DNA of 64,000 bases from positions 126,549 through 190,548 of the forward strand of contig JAFDVJ010000018.1 in assembly GCA_018269075.1 (NCBI GenBank), in the 5' to 3' direction. The position numbers were made by a program, and so were the translations under genes. The stretch is from Acidobacteriota bacterium (GTDB lineage: Bacteria > Acidobacteriota > Blastocatellia > Pyrinomonadales > Pyrinomonadaceae). Positions 39,334-48,746 of this stretch are shown here, piece after piece. Within the stretch, counting starts at the first letter, position 1. Every line of letters starts with the position of its first letter. Below the pieces are notes generated by a model. It worked only from the letters and a program-made list of their open reading frames with translations, was not told the DNA's origin and searched no databases.

Positions 39334-42300
39334 ATGAGCTCGTGGCACGTTCAACAACTCAAGTTTGCATTCGGCATCGGCGGATTGATGTCGTTCTACG
39401 GCATCGTCGGCTTTCTGGCGTGGTTCGGCGGTCAGAAAATGGGCCTGCCCGTCAACACGCGGATTATGGTGATCGTCGTGCTGCTCCTGACGCTGCCGTT
39501 TACGCTGCTGATCGGATATCTCGCGACGCGCCGCTCGAAGAAAAAAGAGGAAGAGGCCAAAAAGGAAGCCGAAGCGAAGGCCGAGGAAAAAACGACCGGT
39601 CAGGAGCCGCAGAAGGCGGCCGCGCCGACCGGCACTTATCAGGATCTGCCGTCGGGCACCGAGGAAGTCGTCAAGTTCCTGCAGTCGTCGAATTTGGGCG
39701 GCGCGAACGGCAAGGAAGCCGTTTACGAGCTGCCGTGGTACATCGTCGCCGGCATTCCGAAATCCGGTAAATCGTCGCTCGTGCTGGGCTCGAATCTCAA
39801 TTTTCAGACGCTCCCGTCGCAGCGCCAGTCGGAGCAGAAGATCATTCGCCCGACGCGCAACATCGACTGGCGCGTGACCAGCGACGCGGTCTTCGTCGAC
39901 ACGGCCGGCCGCTATCAGACCGAGGGCGGCGACGAGGACGAATGGAACTCGCTCCTCGAAACGATCAAAAAATACCGCGCCAACCGGCCGATCGACGGGA
40001 TGATCGTGACGGCCGACACCGAGCGCATCCTCGGCGCGGACGAGCGCCAGATCGAGGAGATGGCGAAGGTTATGCGGACGCGGCTCGACGAGGCGATGCA
40101 GCGGCTCAAGGTGCGTTTCCCGGTTTATCTCGTCTTCACGCGCGCCGACGCGATCGAGGGCTTTCGCGATTCGTTCTCGACCTCGAAAAAAGAGGGCGAG
40201 ACGCTCGTCTGGGGCGCGACGATCCCGCTCGAAAAAACCGAAACGGCGCATTCGATGTTCGACGAGGAGTACGGACTGCTCCAGAACGCGGTGATGAAGC
40301 GCCGGCTGATGCGGCTGAGCGCGCCGTTTCCGCCCGTCCGCCAGCTCCGGATCTTCAACTTCCCGCTTCATTTCGGTTCGGCCCGCCGCAAGCTCGGCGC
40401 GTTCGTGGCGGCGCTTTTCCGGCCGAACCCGTTCAGCGAAAACCCGTTTCTGCGCGGCTATTATTTCACGGCCGTCCCGGCCGGCCGCCAGCCCGTGCAG
40501 GGCGATAAAACGATGGGCGGCGCGCCGGCGACCGTCGGCACGACCTATTTCACGCAGAAATTTTTCCGCGACGTGCTGCTGCGCGACAAGGATCTCGTCC
40601 GGACGTTTCAGGAACAGCGCCAGAAGCCGCCGATTCTCGGCTGGCTCGTGACGCTGCTCGGCGCGGCGCTCGTGCTGATCCTGCTGATCCTCGCCGGCGT
40701 TTCGCTCGTCAACAACCAGAGGCTGCTGAAGGCTTCCGAGGACAAGGGCAGCGCCGTCCTGAACATCGTCAAATCCGACGGCAACATCAATCCGCTCAGC
40801 AAGACGCCCGACGCCGCGACGCGCGAGGTCGACGCGATCGAGGATCTCCGCGTGCTGATGGTCCAGCTCGACAATTACGACCGCAACGGCGCGCCGATCT
40901 ATCTCGGAATGGGTTTGTATTCGGGCAACACGATCTATAAGGGCAGCGACAAATCCAAGGGTTTGCTGAATATTTACTATAACGCGGTCGGCCGTCGTTA
41001 TATGGACCCGACCGTCAAGCGGCTCGAGGACGAGCTCAAGAAATTCGCCGCCGCGCCGGCAGTCGGCAACAATATGACGCCGCAGGACGAAGACAATCTG
41101 AGCCGCGCCTACGATCTGCTGAAGGTTTATCTGATGCTCTCGGACAAATACCGCGAGAAATCGAACGACACCGACATCGTCAACGTGCTCAAGGAATTCT
41201 GGTTCACGGAATCGAAGCTGCCCGCCAGTCTGAAGGACGACGCCGAGAGCCAGCTCAAATTCTACGCCAAGCAGTGCGACCGTTTCGACGGGCCGGACAG
41301 ATTCCCGCGCATCCAGAACGACAGTAATCTGGTCAACCAGGTTCGGGATAAACTGAAGGCCTTTCCGCCTTTCAAACGCTATTACAAACGGAAGGTGACC
41401 GAAATCTCGAAGGAAGTCGAAGGCAAGTTCGGCGAGCTGTCGGTCGAAGCGATCGTCCAGCGCAACAGCGGCGATCCCGGTTTTCTCGTAGGCACGGTCG
41501 CCGTTCCCGGCGCCTACTCGATCGAAGGCTTCAAGCTGATGGACAAGGCGATCAATCAGGCCGACAAGGAGCTGAGCGAGACCGACTGGGTGATGACCGA
41601 CGACAAGCCGAACGTCAAGCAGGAAGCCGCCGCCGTCATCGAATCGCAGGACGCCGTCAAGATCCGCGACCTTTATTTCCGCGATTACGCCGACCGCTGG
41701 CGCGATTTCGTCAAAAACGTGCGGGTCATTGCCTATCGCAAGGAAACCGACAAGGACAGCACTCGGGTTTCCGCGAAAGACGCGCTCAGCTCGTTCTCGT
41801 CGGCCAATTCGCCGATGAAGGCGCTGCTCCGCGAAATCGCCAAGAACACGCATTTCGTCAAGCCGAAGCCGAACGGCTGGTGGGAGACGATCAAGAGCTG
41901 GTTCAAGAGCGACCCGCTGCCGGACACCGGCGGCAACACGGCGCCCGAGCGCGAATTCCGGCCGCTTTTCGATTTCGTCGAGGAAAAGGCCGACAAGAAC
42001 GCGAAGCTGCCGATCGACGAGTATCAGGCCGAGATCAGTCAGGCCTACATCAAGTACAACGGCTTTTCCGACAGCGAGATCAACGAGCTGGCGACGCTCA
42101 ACGACGACGACCGCAACAAGAAGTTTCCGCAGCTCAATACCGCGACCAGCAAGATCGACGGGCTCGCGAAACCGTTCAAGGACGCCAAGGATTCGGCCGT
42201 CGGCCCGTTTCTGGCCGAGCTGCTGAAACAGCCGATCGGCAATCTCAAAGCGCTGCTCGGTGCGGACACGCTCAAACAGCTCGGGGAAAACTGGGCGAAC

Positions 42301-43077
42301 GACGTGCTGCCGGCGGCCCAGAAGGCCGAACAGGGCTACCCGTTCGAAACGAGCGACAACAACGCCGATTTCACGAACCTGAAGAATTATCTGAGCCCGA
42401 ACAGCGGCAAGCTGTCGCAGTTTTTCAACAGCAATAATCTGACCAAGTATTTCGACGTCAACGGCGGGCAGGTCAAGATCAAGGACCCGAACAACTCGCC
42501 GTTCACGCAGGAATTCGCCGATTATCTGACGAAGGCGTTCACGCTTCAGAAGGCGCTTTTCAGCAAGGGCGACGACGTCAAGTTCGACTATAATTTCGAG
42601 ATCACGAACCCGAAGGACGCGCTCGTCGAAATGACGATCGACGGCGTTTCGCTCTCGTCGGCCGACAAGCCGTCGTCGCCGATCACGTTCCCGGCTTCGA
42701 CCGGCGGCGGCAACGGCGTTTTGATCAAGGTTTCGTCGACGACCGGCACGACTTCGACGTCCGGCACGACGACTTCGGCAAATTCTTCGTCGAATCCCGT
42801 CAATAATACAGGGACGACAAATTCGGCGACGCCGAGTAAATTCCTGGCGAACACGGGCGGCAATAATAATTCGCCGGCCGAAAAATCGTTTTTGGGACCG
42901 TGGGGACTGTTCAGGTTTTTCGACGCGAGCGGCCCGCAGAAACAGTCGGACAATTCTTATCAATTGTCCTATAAGCTTAACGGCAAGACTTTGAATGTCA
43001 AGATCACGCCCTCGGGTGTCGATCCGTTCAACAAGGAGATTTATAAACTGCGGGCGCCGAAAACCATTTTGAAGTGA
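39334..43077 (+). CDS. tssM: T6SS membrane protein TssM (IcmF/VasK family)
   Basis: 1247 residues. Two N-terminal membrane helices (about 12-34, 43-63), a coiled Lys/Glu stretch, a cytoplasmic NTPase-like domain with Walker A GIPKSGKSS (about 140-148) and the switch DTAGRY, then a third membrane helix near 431-455 (LGWLVTLLGAALVLILLILAG) and the large periplasmic part. Near the C-terminus a Thr/Ser/Asn-rich stretch (about 1130-1185) breaks up the usual domain before the final LGPWGLFRFF. It anchors the T6SS across the inner membrane. Length is close to typical (~1150-1200), the excess due to the low-complexity insert. Confidence 0.94.
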   Translation: MSSWHVQQLKFAFGIGGLMSFYGIVGFLAWFGGQKMGLPVNTRIMVIVVLLLTLPFTLLIGYLATRRSKKKEEEAKKEAEAKAEEKTTGQEPQKAAAPTGTYQDLPSGTEEVVKFLQSSNLGGANGKEAVYELPWYIVAGIPKSGKSSLVLGSNLNFQTLPSQRQSEQKIIRPTRNIDWRVTSDAVFVDTAGRYQTEGGDEDEWNSLLETIKKYRANRPIDGMIVTADTERILGADERQIEEMAKVMRTRLDEAMQRLKVRFPVYLVFTRADAIEGFRDSFSTSKKEGETLVWGATIPLEKTETAHSMFDEEYGLLQNAVMKRRLMRLSAPFPPVRQLRIFNFPLHFGSARRKLGAFVAALFRPNPFSENPFLRGYYFTAVPAGRQPVQGDKTMGGAPATVGTTYFTQKFFRDVLLRDKDLVRTFQEQRQKPPILGWLVTLLGAALVLILLILAGVSLVNNQRLLKASEDKGSAVLNIVKSDGNINPLSKTPDAATREVDAIEDLRVLMVQLDNYDRNGAPIYLGMGLYSGNTIYKGSDKSKGLLNIYYNAVGRRYMDPTVKRLEDELKKFAAAPAVGNNMTPQDEDNLSRAYDLLKVYLMLSDKYREKSNDTDIVNVLKEFWFTESKLPASLKDDAESQLKFYAKQCDRFDGPDRFPRIQNDSNLVNQVRDKLKAFPPFKRYYKRKVTEISKEVEGKFGELSVEAIVQRNSGDPGFLVGTVAVPGAYSIEGFKLMDKAINQADKELSETDWVMTDDKPNVKQEAAAVIESQDAVKIRDLYFRDYADRWRDFVKNVRVIAYRKETDKDSTRVSAKDALSSFSSANSPMKALLREIAKNTHFVKPKPNGWWETIKSWFKSDPLPDTGGNTAPEREFRPLFDFVEEKADKNAKLPIDEYQAEISQAYIKYNGFSDSEINELATLNDDDRNKKFPQLNTATSKIDGLAKPFKDAKDSAVGPFLAELLKQPIGNLKALLGADTLKQLGENWANDVLPAAQKAEQGYPFETSDNNADFTNLKNYLSPNSGKLSQFFNSNNLTKYFDVNGGQVKIKDPNNSPFTQEFADYLTKAFTLQKALFSKGDDVKFDYNFEITNPKDALVEMTIDGVSLSSADKPSSPITFPASTGGGNGVLIKVSSTTGTTSTSGTTTSANSSSNPVNNTGTTNSATPSKFLANTGGNNNSPAEKSFLGPWGLFRFFDASGPQKQSDNSYQLSYKLNGKTLNVKITPSGVDPFNKEIYKLRAPKTILK

Positions 43078-43173
43078 CATTCGATCCGGCTTTCGGACAT
43101 TTTCGGCGCGCGCCGCGAAATTTTGGATGAAGAGAAACCGCCCGGCGGCGGGCCCCGAAAAATTTATAAAAAA

Positions 43174-43968
43174 ATGAACGAAGCGAAAACATTACTGGAA
43201 GCGGGCAATTTAACCGGCGCGACGGAAGCGGCGCTCGGACTGGTCAAAGCGAATCCGACCGACGGCCCGGCGCGCATTTTTCTTTTCGAGCTCGCGATCT
43301 TCGCGGGCAACTGGGACCGCGCCCGGCGGCAGCTCGACGTCATCGGTCATCAGGACACGACCGCGATGATCGGCTCGAAAATCTACGAGCAGTGCATCGT
43401 CGCCGAGCAGAAACGCGCCGATTTTTTCGCCAAAGGCGCGAAACCCGAGTTTCTGGCGACGCCGCCCGATTATATTTACGGGCTGCTGACGGCCAACAAC
43501 AAGATCCGCGAAGGCAGTTTCGCCGAGGCGCGCGAGATTCTCGACAAGGTCGACGAACAGCGGCCGGCCTTCGCCTGTAAGATCAACGGTCAGGACGTCG
43601 CCGATTTCCGCGACTACAACGATCCGACGTCGGTGATTCTCGAAGTGATCATCAAGGACAGCTACGTCTGGGTGCCGTTCGAGCAGATCGAACAGATCAC
43701 CTTCAGCGAGCCGAAATCGCTGCGCGATCATTTCTGGCTGCAGGCGACGCTGCATACCGACAACGGCACGAACGGCGACGTTTTCATCCCGGCGCTCTAC
43801 AACGATTCGTGGCGAAGCGCCGACGATCAGGTACGGCTCGGCCGGGTCACCGACTGGCGCGAGCTGGGCGCGGACATCTACGCCGGCGAGGGCACGAAGC
43901 TGTTCGCGGTCGGCGGCGAGCATAAAACGGTTCTCGACCTGCAGACGGTCGAGTTCGTCAGGGAATAG
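43174..43968 (+). CDS. tagJ: T6SS accessory protein TagJ/ImpE
   Basis: 264 residues. N-terminal tetratricopeptide-like helices (MNEAKTLLEAGNLTGATEAALGLVKANPTDGPARIFLFELAIFAGNWDRARRQLDVI) followed by a C-terminal beta domain (WVPFEQIEQITFSEPKSLRDHFWL) match ImpE/TagJ. TagJ binds the sheath protein TssB and is found in a subset of T6SS. Its place just before tssA-tssB is usual for such systems. ATG 43174 is preferred because it begins the family at its normal point; an in-frame ATG 43123 would add 17 Pro/Gly-rich residues with no ribosome site. Confidence 0.85.
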   Translation: MNEAKTLLEAGNLTGATEAALGLVKANPTDGPARIFLFELAIFAGNWDRARRQLDVIGHQDTTAMIGSKIYEQCIVAEQKRADFFAKGAKPEFLATPPDYIYGLLTANNKIREGSFAEAREILDKVDEQRPAFACKINGQDVADFRDYNDPTSVILEVIIKDSYVWVPFEQIEQITFSEPKSLRDHFWLQATLHTDNGTNGDVFIPALYNDSWRSADDQVRLGRVTDWRELGADIYAGEGTKLFAVGGEHKTVLDLQTVEFVRE

Positions 43969-44043
43969 CCGGCGGCCGGCTCCCGCCGGGATTAGCGGAC
44001 GGGAACCGGGCGGCCGAAAAATTTTATGTTGCGCGATCCGGCG

Positions 44044-44071
44044 TTGCGGTCGGGCGTTTTGAATGTAAAAT
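44044..44071 (+). promoter_or_regulatory. Candidate promoter before tssA
   Basis: TTGCGG (44044-44049), 16-base gap, TAAAAT (44066-44071), then AAGGA before ATG 44098. It would allow a second transcript for tssA-B-C-hcp. Confidence 0.35.
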
Positions 44072-44097
44072 AACGTTAAATGTAAGGAAAAATAGTA

Positions 44098-45231
44098 ATG
44101 GCAGAGATCGAACCCAAACCATCCGTCATCAACCTTGAAGCGCTGCTGGCGCCGATTTCCGAAGACAAACCAGCCGGTGAATACCTGCGTTATTCGGGAA
44201 TTTACGACGAAATTTCCGAAGCGCGCCGCGCCGACGACAATCTCAATCAGGGCGAATGGCAGACGGAATTGAAGTTCGCCGATTACCGCAAGGTGATCGC
44301 GCTCGCGGTGCCGGCGCTCGAAAAGGAGACGAAGGACCTGCAGATCGCCGCGTGGCTTTCCGAAGCGCTCGTCAAGGAGCACGGCTGGGTCGGGCTGCGC
44401 GACAGCCTGCGAATGATCGCCGGCCTTCAGGAAACCTTCTGGGAAACGCTCCATCCCGAGGTCGACGAGGGCGATATGGAAGGCCGCGCCAACGCCGTCG
44501 CGTGGATGGAACAGCAGGCGTCGTTCGCGCTCAAACAGGCCAAGATCACCGGTTACGCCGGCTACAGCTTCATCGACTGGGAAGATTCCAAGCATTTCGA
44601 CATTCCCGACAATCTCGAGACCTACGATTCGGCCGTCCAGCAGAAATACAACGAGCTGCGCGCGCAGGCCGAGCGCGAAAACCGCGTCACGGCCAACAAA
44701 TGGCGGGCCGAGATGTCGCAGACGCGGCGCGTTTTTTACGAGGAGCTGAATTTTCTGATCGAGGAATGCTGGGCGGCCTTCAGGGACCTGGACCGCATCA
44801 TCGAGGAAAAATACGACCGCAATCAGGCGCCGGGAATGAACAACCTGAAGAAATCGCTCGACGCGGTCCACACGCAGATCAAGAAGTTTCTGGAGGACAA
44901 ACGCGCCGAAGAACCCGACGAGGTCGAGGAAACGGTCGAGGAAGAGGTCGTCGGCGAAGACGGCACGGTCGTCAGGGTCGCCGGGCCGGCGGTCGCCACG
45001 GGCGCGATTCAAAATCGTCAGGACGCCCTCAAACGGCTCGCCGACATCGCCGATTATTTCAAGAAAAACGAGCCGCACAGCCCGATTTCGTATCTCGTCT
45101 CGCGGGCCGTCAAATGGGGCAATATGCCGCTCGAAAACTGGCTGCAGGACGTCATCAAGGACGAGACCGTGATTTTCAACATTCGTCAGACGCTCGGCTT
45201 CAACACGAATCTGCCGGAATCTTCCGAGTAG
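44098..45231 (+). CDS. tssA: T6SS cap protein TssA (ImpA family)
   Basis: 377 residues. N-terminal ImpA domain: LEALLAPISEDKPAGEYLRYSGIYDEISEARRADD ... WQTELKFADYRKVIALAVPALEKETKDLQIAAWLSEALVKEHGWVGLRDSL ... FWETLHPEVDEGDMEGRANAVAWM. A charged Glu/Val stretch (about 279-300) precedes a short C-terminal domain (SPISYLVSRAVKWGNMPLENWLQDVI). TssA primes or caps the growing tail tube and sheath. RBS AAGGA before the ATG. Confidence 0.93.
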   Translation: MAEIEPKPSVINLEALLAPISEDKPAGEYLRYSGIYDEISEARRADDNLNQGEWQTELKFADYRKVIALAVPALEKETKDLQIAAWLSEALVKEHGWVGLRDSLRMIAGLQETFWETLHPEVDEGDMEGRANAVAWMEQQASFALKQAKITGYAGYSFIDWEDSKHFDIPDNLETYDSAVQQKYNELRAQAERENRVTANKWRAEMSQTRRVFYEELNFLIEECWAAFRDLDRIIEEKYDRNQAPGMNNLKKSLDAVHTQIKKFLEDKRAEEPDEVEETVEEEVVGEDGTVVRVAGPAVATGAIQNRQDALKRLADIADYFKKNEPHSPISYLVSRAVKWGNMPLENWLQDVIKDETVIFNIRQTLGFNTNLPESSE

Positions 45232-45303
45232 GCCGATGAAAGGATTGTAGTTAAGTAGCAAAAATTTTAACCGTAAAAAAAACTAAAACGAAAGGAGCAA
45301 AAA

Positions 45304-45819
45304 ATGGCAAGTAGAGAAAGCATACAACACAAAATTGACCGTGTTCGCCCCCCGCGCGTCCAGATCACTTATGATGTGGAAGTCGGTGGAGCGATCGAAC
45401 TGAAGGAACTCCCGTTTGTCGTCGGCGTGATGGGCGATTTCGTCGGGAAACCCGAAGAACCGCTGCCGGCCATCAAGAACCGGAAATTTGTCGAGATCGA
45501 TCCCGACAACTTCAATCAGGTACTTGCCGGAATGAAGCCGCGCGTGGCCTTTTCGGTCGACAACAAGCTGCAGAACGACGGCAGCAAGCTCGGCGTCGAT
45601 CTGACTTTCACCAACATCGAGGATTTCGAGCCCGATCAGGTCGTTCAGAACGTCGAACCGCTGCGCAAGCTCGTCGAAGCGCGGCAGAAGCTCTCCGATC
45701 TGCGCTCGAAGATGGACGGCAACGAGAAACTGGAAAATATCCTGAACGATATCATTTCCGACAGCGACAAGCAGAAACAGTTGAGCGACGCGCTCGGAAT
45801 CGAAAAGAAGGAGGAATAA
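45304..45819 (+). CDS. tssB: T6SS small sheath protein TssB (VipA)
   Basis: 171 residues. SIQHKIDRVRPPRVQITYDVEVGGAIELKELPFVVGVMGDFVG ... FVEIDPDNFNQVLAGMKPRV ... LTFTNIEDFEPDQVVQNVEPLRKLVEAR is the TssB/ImpB signature. Together with TssC it forms the contractile sheath. GAAAGGAG lies 7 bases before the ATG. tssC follows after 3 bases. Confidence 0.97.
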   Translation: MASRESIQHKIDRVRPPRVQITYDVEVGGAIELKELPFVVGVMGDFVGKPEEPLPAIKNRKFVEIDPDNFNQVLAGMKPRVAFSVDNKLQNDGSKLGVDLTFTNIEDFEPDQVVQNVEPLRKLVEARQKLSDLRSKMDGNEKLENILNDIISDSDKQKQLSDALGIEKKEE

Positions 45820-45822
45820 ACT

Positions 45823-47307
45823 ATGGCTGATAAAGCACAACAACAGGAAGCACAGGCACAGGAACAGGTGCAGGAAGTCAGTCTGCTCGATCAGATTCTG
45901 ACCGAAGGCAAAATGGCCCGGGACGATTTTCAAAAGGAACAGGCCAAGGATATGATCAGCGAGTTTGTCAGCCAGGTGATGAGCGGCCAACTGACGCTGT
46001 CCAAGAATATGGACGTCGCGATCAACGCGCGCATCGCCGAAATCGACCGGCTGCTGTCGGCGCAGATGAACGAGATTATGCACCACGCCGAGTTTCAGAA
46101 GCTCGAAGGCTCGTGGCGCGGTCTGCATCACCTCGTCAAAAACAGTCTGACCGGCCCGATGCTCAAGATCCGTGTGATGTCGGTGACGAAGAAAGAGCTC
46201 CTCAAGGACTTCGAACGGGCGCTCGAATTCGACCAGTCGGCGATGTTCAAAAAGGTCTACGAAGAAGAATACGGAACGTTCGGCGGCGCTCCCTACGGCG
46301 CGCTGATCGGCGATTACGAATTCGGCAACCACCCGCAGGACCTGGCGCTGCTCGAAAGCCTTTCGCAGGTCGCCGCCGCCGCCCACGCGCCGTTCATCGC
46401 GGCCGCCTCGCCGGAAATGTTCGGCTGGGACGAATTCTCGGAAATGACCGAGGTCCGCGACATCTCGAAGATCTTCGACCGCACGGAATACGCGAAATGG
46501 CGGAGTTTCCGCGAATCGGAAGACTCGCGCTACGTCGGTCTGACGCTGCCGCACGTTCTGGGCCGCGTGCCCTACGGCGCCGCGACCAAGCCGACGGAGA
46601 CCTTCAATTTCGAAGAGGACGTCGACGGCACGGATCACAAGAAATATCTCTGGTCGAACGCGGCTTACGCGATGGGCACGCGCCTCACGGAAGCGTTCTC
46701 GATGCATAACTGGTGCGTCGCGATTCGCGGCGTCGAGGGCGGCGGCCTGGTCGACGGACTGCCGACGCACACGTTCGAAACGGACGAGGGCGAGGTCGCG
46801 ATGAAATGCCCGACCGAAGTCGCCATCACGGACCGTCGCGAAAAGGAATTTTCCGACAACGGGTTCGTTCCGCTCGTCCACTGCAAAGGTACGGACTACG
46901 CGGCGTTTTTCGCCACGCAGTCGTGTAACAAAGCGAAGAAATACGACACTGACGCCGCCAACGCCAACGCGCGTCTGTCGACGCAGCTCCAGTATATCTT
47001 CGCCGTTTCCCGTTTCGCTCATTATCTGAAAGCGATGATGCGCGATAAAATCGGTTCGTTTATGTCGCGGCAGGAAGCGCAGATCTTCCTGAATCGCTGG
47101 ATCAGCAAATACGTCCTCGAAAACGACGTCGCGCCGGCGGCGCAGAAGGCGAAATATCCTCTGCGCGAAGCCCGGGTCGACGTTTCGGAAGTTCCGGGCA
47201 AACCGGGCTGCTACCGGGCGGTTGCTTTCCTGCGTCCGCACTTCCAGTTAGACGAACTTTCGGTCTCGCTGCGACTGGTTGCGGAGCTGCCGCAGCCGGC
47301 GAAATAG
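45823..47307 (+). CDS. tssC: T6SS large sheath protein TssC (VipB)
   Basis: 494 residues, normal length. Central signature LEGSWRGLHHLVKNS ... GALIGDYEFGNHPQDLALLESLSQVAAAAHAPFIAAASPEMFGW ... RDISKIFDRTEYAKWRSFRESEDSRYVGLTLPHVLGRVPYG. The N-terminus has a Gln-rich stretch (QQQEAQAQEQVQEV). Partner of TssB in the sheath, disassembled by ClpV. Confidence 0.97.
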   Translation: MADKAQQQEAQAQEQVQEVSLLDQILTEGKMARDDFQKEQAKDMISEFVSQVMSGQLTLSKNMDVAINARIAEIDRLLSAQMNEIMHHAEFQKLEGSWRGLHHLVKNSLTGPMLKIRVMSVTKKELLKDFERALEFDQSAMFKKVYEEEYGTFGGAPYGALIGDYEFGNHPQDLALLESLSQVAAAAHAPFIAAASPEMFGWDEFSEMTEVRDISKIFDRTEYAKWRSFRESEDSRYVGLTLPHVLGRVPYGAATKPTETFNFEEDVDGTDHKKYLWSNAAYAMGTRLTEAFSMHNWCVAIRGVEGGGLVDGLPTHTFETDEGEVAMKCPTEVAITDRREKEFSDNGFVPLVHCKGTDYAAFFATQSCNKAKKYDTDAANANARLSTQLQYIFAVSRFAHYLKAMMRDKIGSFMSRQEAQIFLNRWISKYVLENDVAPAAQKAKYPLREARVDVSEVPGKPGCYRAVAFLRPHFQLDELSVSLRLVAELPQPAK

Positions 47308-47491
47308 TCGAATTTAAAACTTTTTTCGACAAAAGAGCGAAAATTCGGCAAAGACGGAAAAAAAAAAACGTCTAAATTTAGTAGCGAGCAGTTAGACTCG
47401 GTAAGTTTGAAACAAAAGGAATGGGTTGTTTGGTTGAGAAATTAGGCAGCCCGCAAAATTAAAAAGTTATTTTGAAAGGAGCAAAAAAACA
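47308..47491. other. Leader region before hcp, no gene
   Basis: A/T-rich, non-coding. It holds a small hairpin AGACG-(GA11)-CGTCT around 47352-47376 and ends with GAAAGGAG, a strong ribosome site for hcp. Likely the place where hcp gets extra expression; I cannot point to a convincing promoter. Confidence 0.4.
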
Positions 47492-47992
47492 ATGGCACAA
47501 GCTGATTACTACTTGAAAATTGATACTATCGAAGGTGAAGCCGACGCGACCGGTTTTGAAAAACAGATGCAGATCGAATCGTGGTCGTTCGGAGCGAACA
47601 ACTCCGGTTCGGCGGTTCAGGGAACGGGTCTCGGCGTCGGCAAAGTGAGCCTGCAGGACTTTCACTTCGTCGTCCAGAACGGCAAAGCCAGCCCGCAGCT
47701 CTTCCTCGCCTGCGCGAAGGGCAACCACATTCCGCAAGCGATCCTGAGCTGCCGTAAAACGGGCGGCGACGGCAATCCGTACACCTACACGAAAGTGACG
47801 TTCGGCGACATCGTGATCTCGTCCTTCCAGACGGGCGGCAGCAACGGCAGCTCGATCCTTCCGATGGAACAGATCTCGTTCAACTTTACGAACATCACGT
47901 TCGAATACTTCCAGCAGAAACCGGATGGTTCGGTCGCGCTGACCAACACCACCAGCTACGACATCAAGAAAGTCGAAGGCACCGGCGCCTAA
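47492..47992 (+). CDS. hcp: T6SS tube protein Hcp (TssD)
   Basis: 166 residues. ADYYLKIDTIEGEADATGFEKQMQIESWSFGANNSGSA ... VSLQDFHFVVQNGKASPQLFLACAKGNHIPQAILSCRKTGG ... YTYTKVTFGDIVISSF is the Hcp1 family. Hexameric rings stack into the tube and also carry small effectors. Strong ribosome site and a terminator after the gene fit its usual high expression. Confidence 0.97.
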   Translation: MAQADYYLKIDTIEGEADATGFEKQMQIESWSFGANNSGSAVQGTGLGVGKVSLQDFHFVVQNGKASPQLFLACAKGNHIPQAILSCRKTGGDGNPYTYTKVTFGDIVISSFQTGGSNGSSILPMEQISFNFTNITFEYFQQKPDGSVALTNTTSYDIKKVEGTGA

Positions 47993-48064
47993 TTTTCTCG
48001 AAGGTCATCGATCGCCCGTCGTTAATGACGGCGGGCGGTTTTCAAAGAAATCAAAAACTTTTCA

Positions 48065-48100
48065 ATACCGCCGCTCACGAGTGGCGGTATCTTTCTCTTT
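48065..48100 (+). terminator. Terminator-like hairpin between hcp and tssE
   Basis: ATACCGCC (48065-48072) pairs with GGCGGTAT (48083-48090), then CTTTCTCTTTT. It lies 7 bases before tssE, so it may lower the level of tssE-H relative to hcp. Confidence 0.6.
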
Positions 48101-48106
48101 TAAATA

Positions 48107-48592
48107 ATGTCACGGATCGACAACGAAATTCGGATCACGCCCTCGATTCTCGACCGGCTGCTCGACTACGAGCCGGACGTTTCGCGGGAGGCGCCGAAAT
48201 CGCGTTCGAAATCGCTGCGCGAGCTGAAATTGTCGGTGCGCCGCGATCTGGAATGGCTGCTCAATTCGCGCTGCTATCCGGAAGACATCGACGACCGGCT
48301 CGAAGAGGTCCGGAAATCGGTCGTCGTTTACGGACTGCCCGACATCACCGGCATCAGCGCGAAAAGCCACGTCGAGCAGAAACGGCTGGCGGACGCGCTC
48401 GAAAACGCGATCCGGACCTTCGAACCGCGATTTTTGAATCTCAAGGTGACGCTCGAACCGGTCAACAACATCGACCGGATGCTGAAATTCCGGATCGAAG
48501 CGCAGCTCAACGTCGAGCCGACGCCCGAGCCGATCGCTTTCGACACCGTCCTGCAGCTCGGCAGCGGCGAGTTCGAGGTGGTTGAAAAATAA
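48107..48592 (+). CDS. tssE: T6SS baseplate protein TssE (gp25-like)
   Basis: 161 residues. ITPSILDRLLDYEPDVSREAPKSRSKSLRELKLSVRRDLEWLLNSR ... DRLEEVRKSVVVYGLPDITGIS matches TssE, the homologue of phage T4 gp25. It joins the baseplate wedge with TssFG. Starts after the hairpin terminator, and the ribosome site is poor. Confidence 0.92.
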   Translation: MSRIDNEIRITPSILDRLLDYEPDVSREAPKSRSKSLRELKLSVRRDLEWLLNSRCYPEDIDDRLEEVRKSVVVYGLPDITGISAKSHVEQKRLADALENAIRTFEPRFLNLKVTLEPVNNIDRMLKFRIEAQLNVEPTPEPIAFDTVLQLGSGEFEVVEK

Positions 48593-48625
48593 ATGTTCTT
48601 TTAAGCCGGCTTCCGGCGGTTTCGA

Positions 48626-48686
48626 ACTTTGATCCTTGACCTTTGGTCTTCGCTCTCGAATCAAAGGTCAAAGATCAAAAGTCGAA
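48626..48686. repeat. Inverted TTTGATC/GGTCAAAG repeat
   Basis: Left arm ACTTTGATCCTTGACCTTTGG and right arm TCAAAGGTCAAAGATCAAA face each other across about 10 bases, between tssE and tssF. Member of the family at 4631, 57401 and 60056. Confidence 0.65.
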
Positions 48687-48746
48687 ATTCGAATTGTAAA
48701 GAATTTGTTTTTTTTGTTTGTTTTCTTAATCGTTTAATTTATCCTG

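Noticed and set aside
38659..43080. A 1473-residue minus-strand open frame across tssL and tssM
   Set aside because: It is the antisense shadow of clear TssL/TssM genes; its translation is Arg/Asp/Val-rich with no family, as expected for a high-GC antisense frame.
45283..47241. A 652-residue minus-strand open frame across tssB/tssC
   Set aside because: Antisense of two certain genes; no domain recognised.
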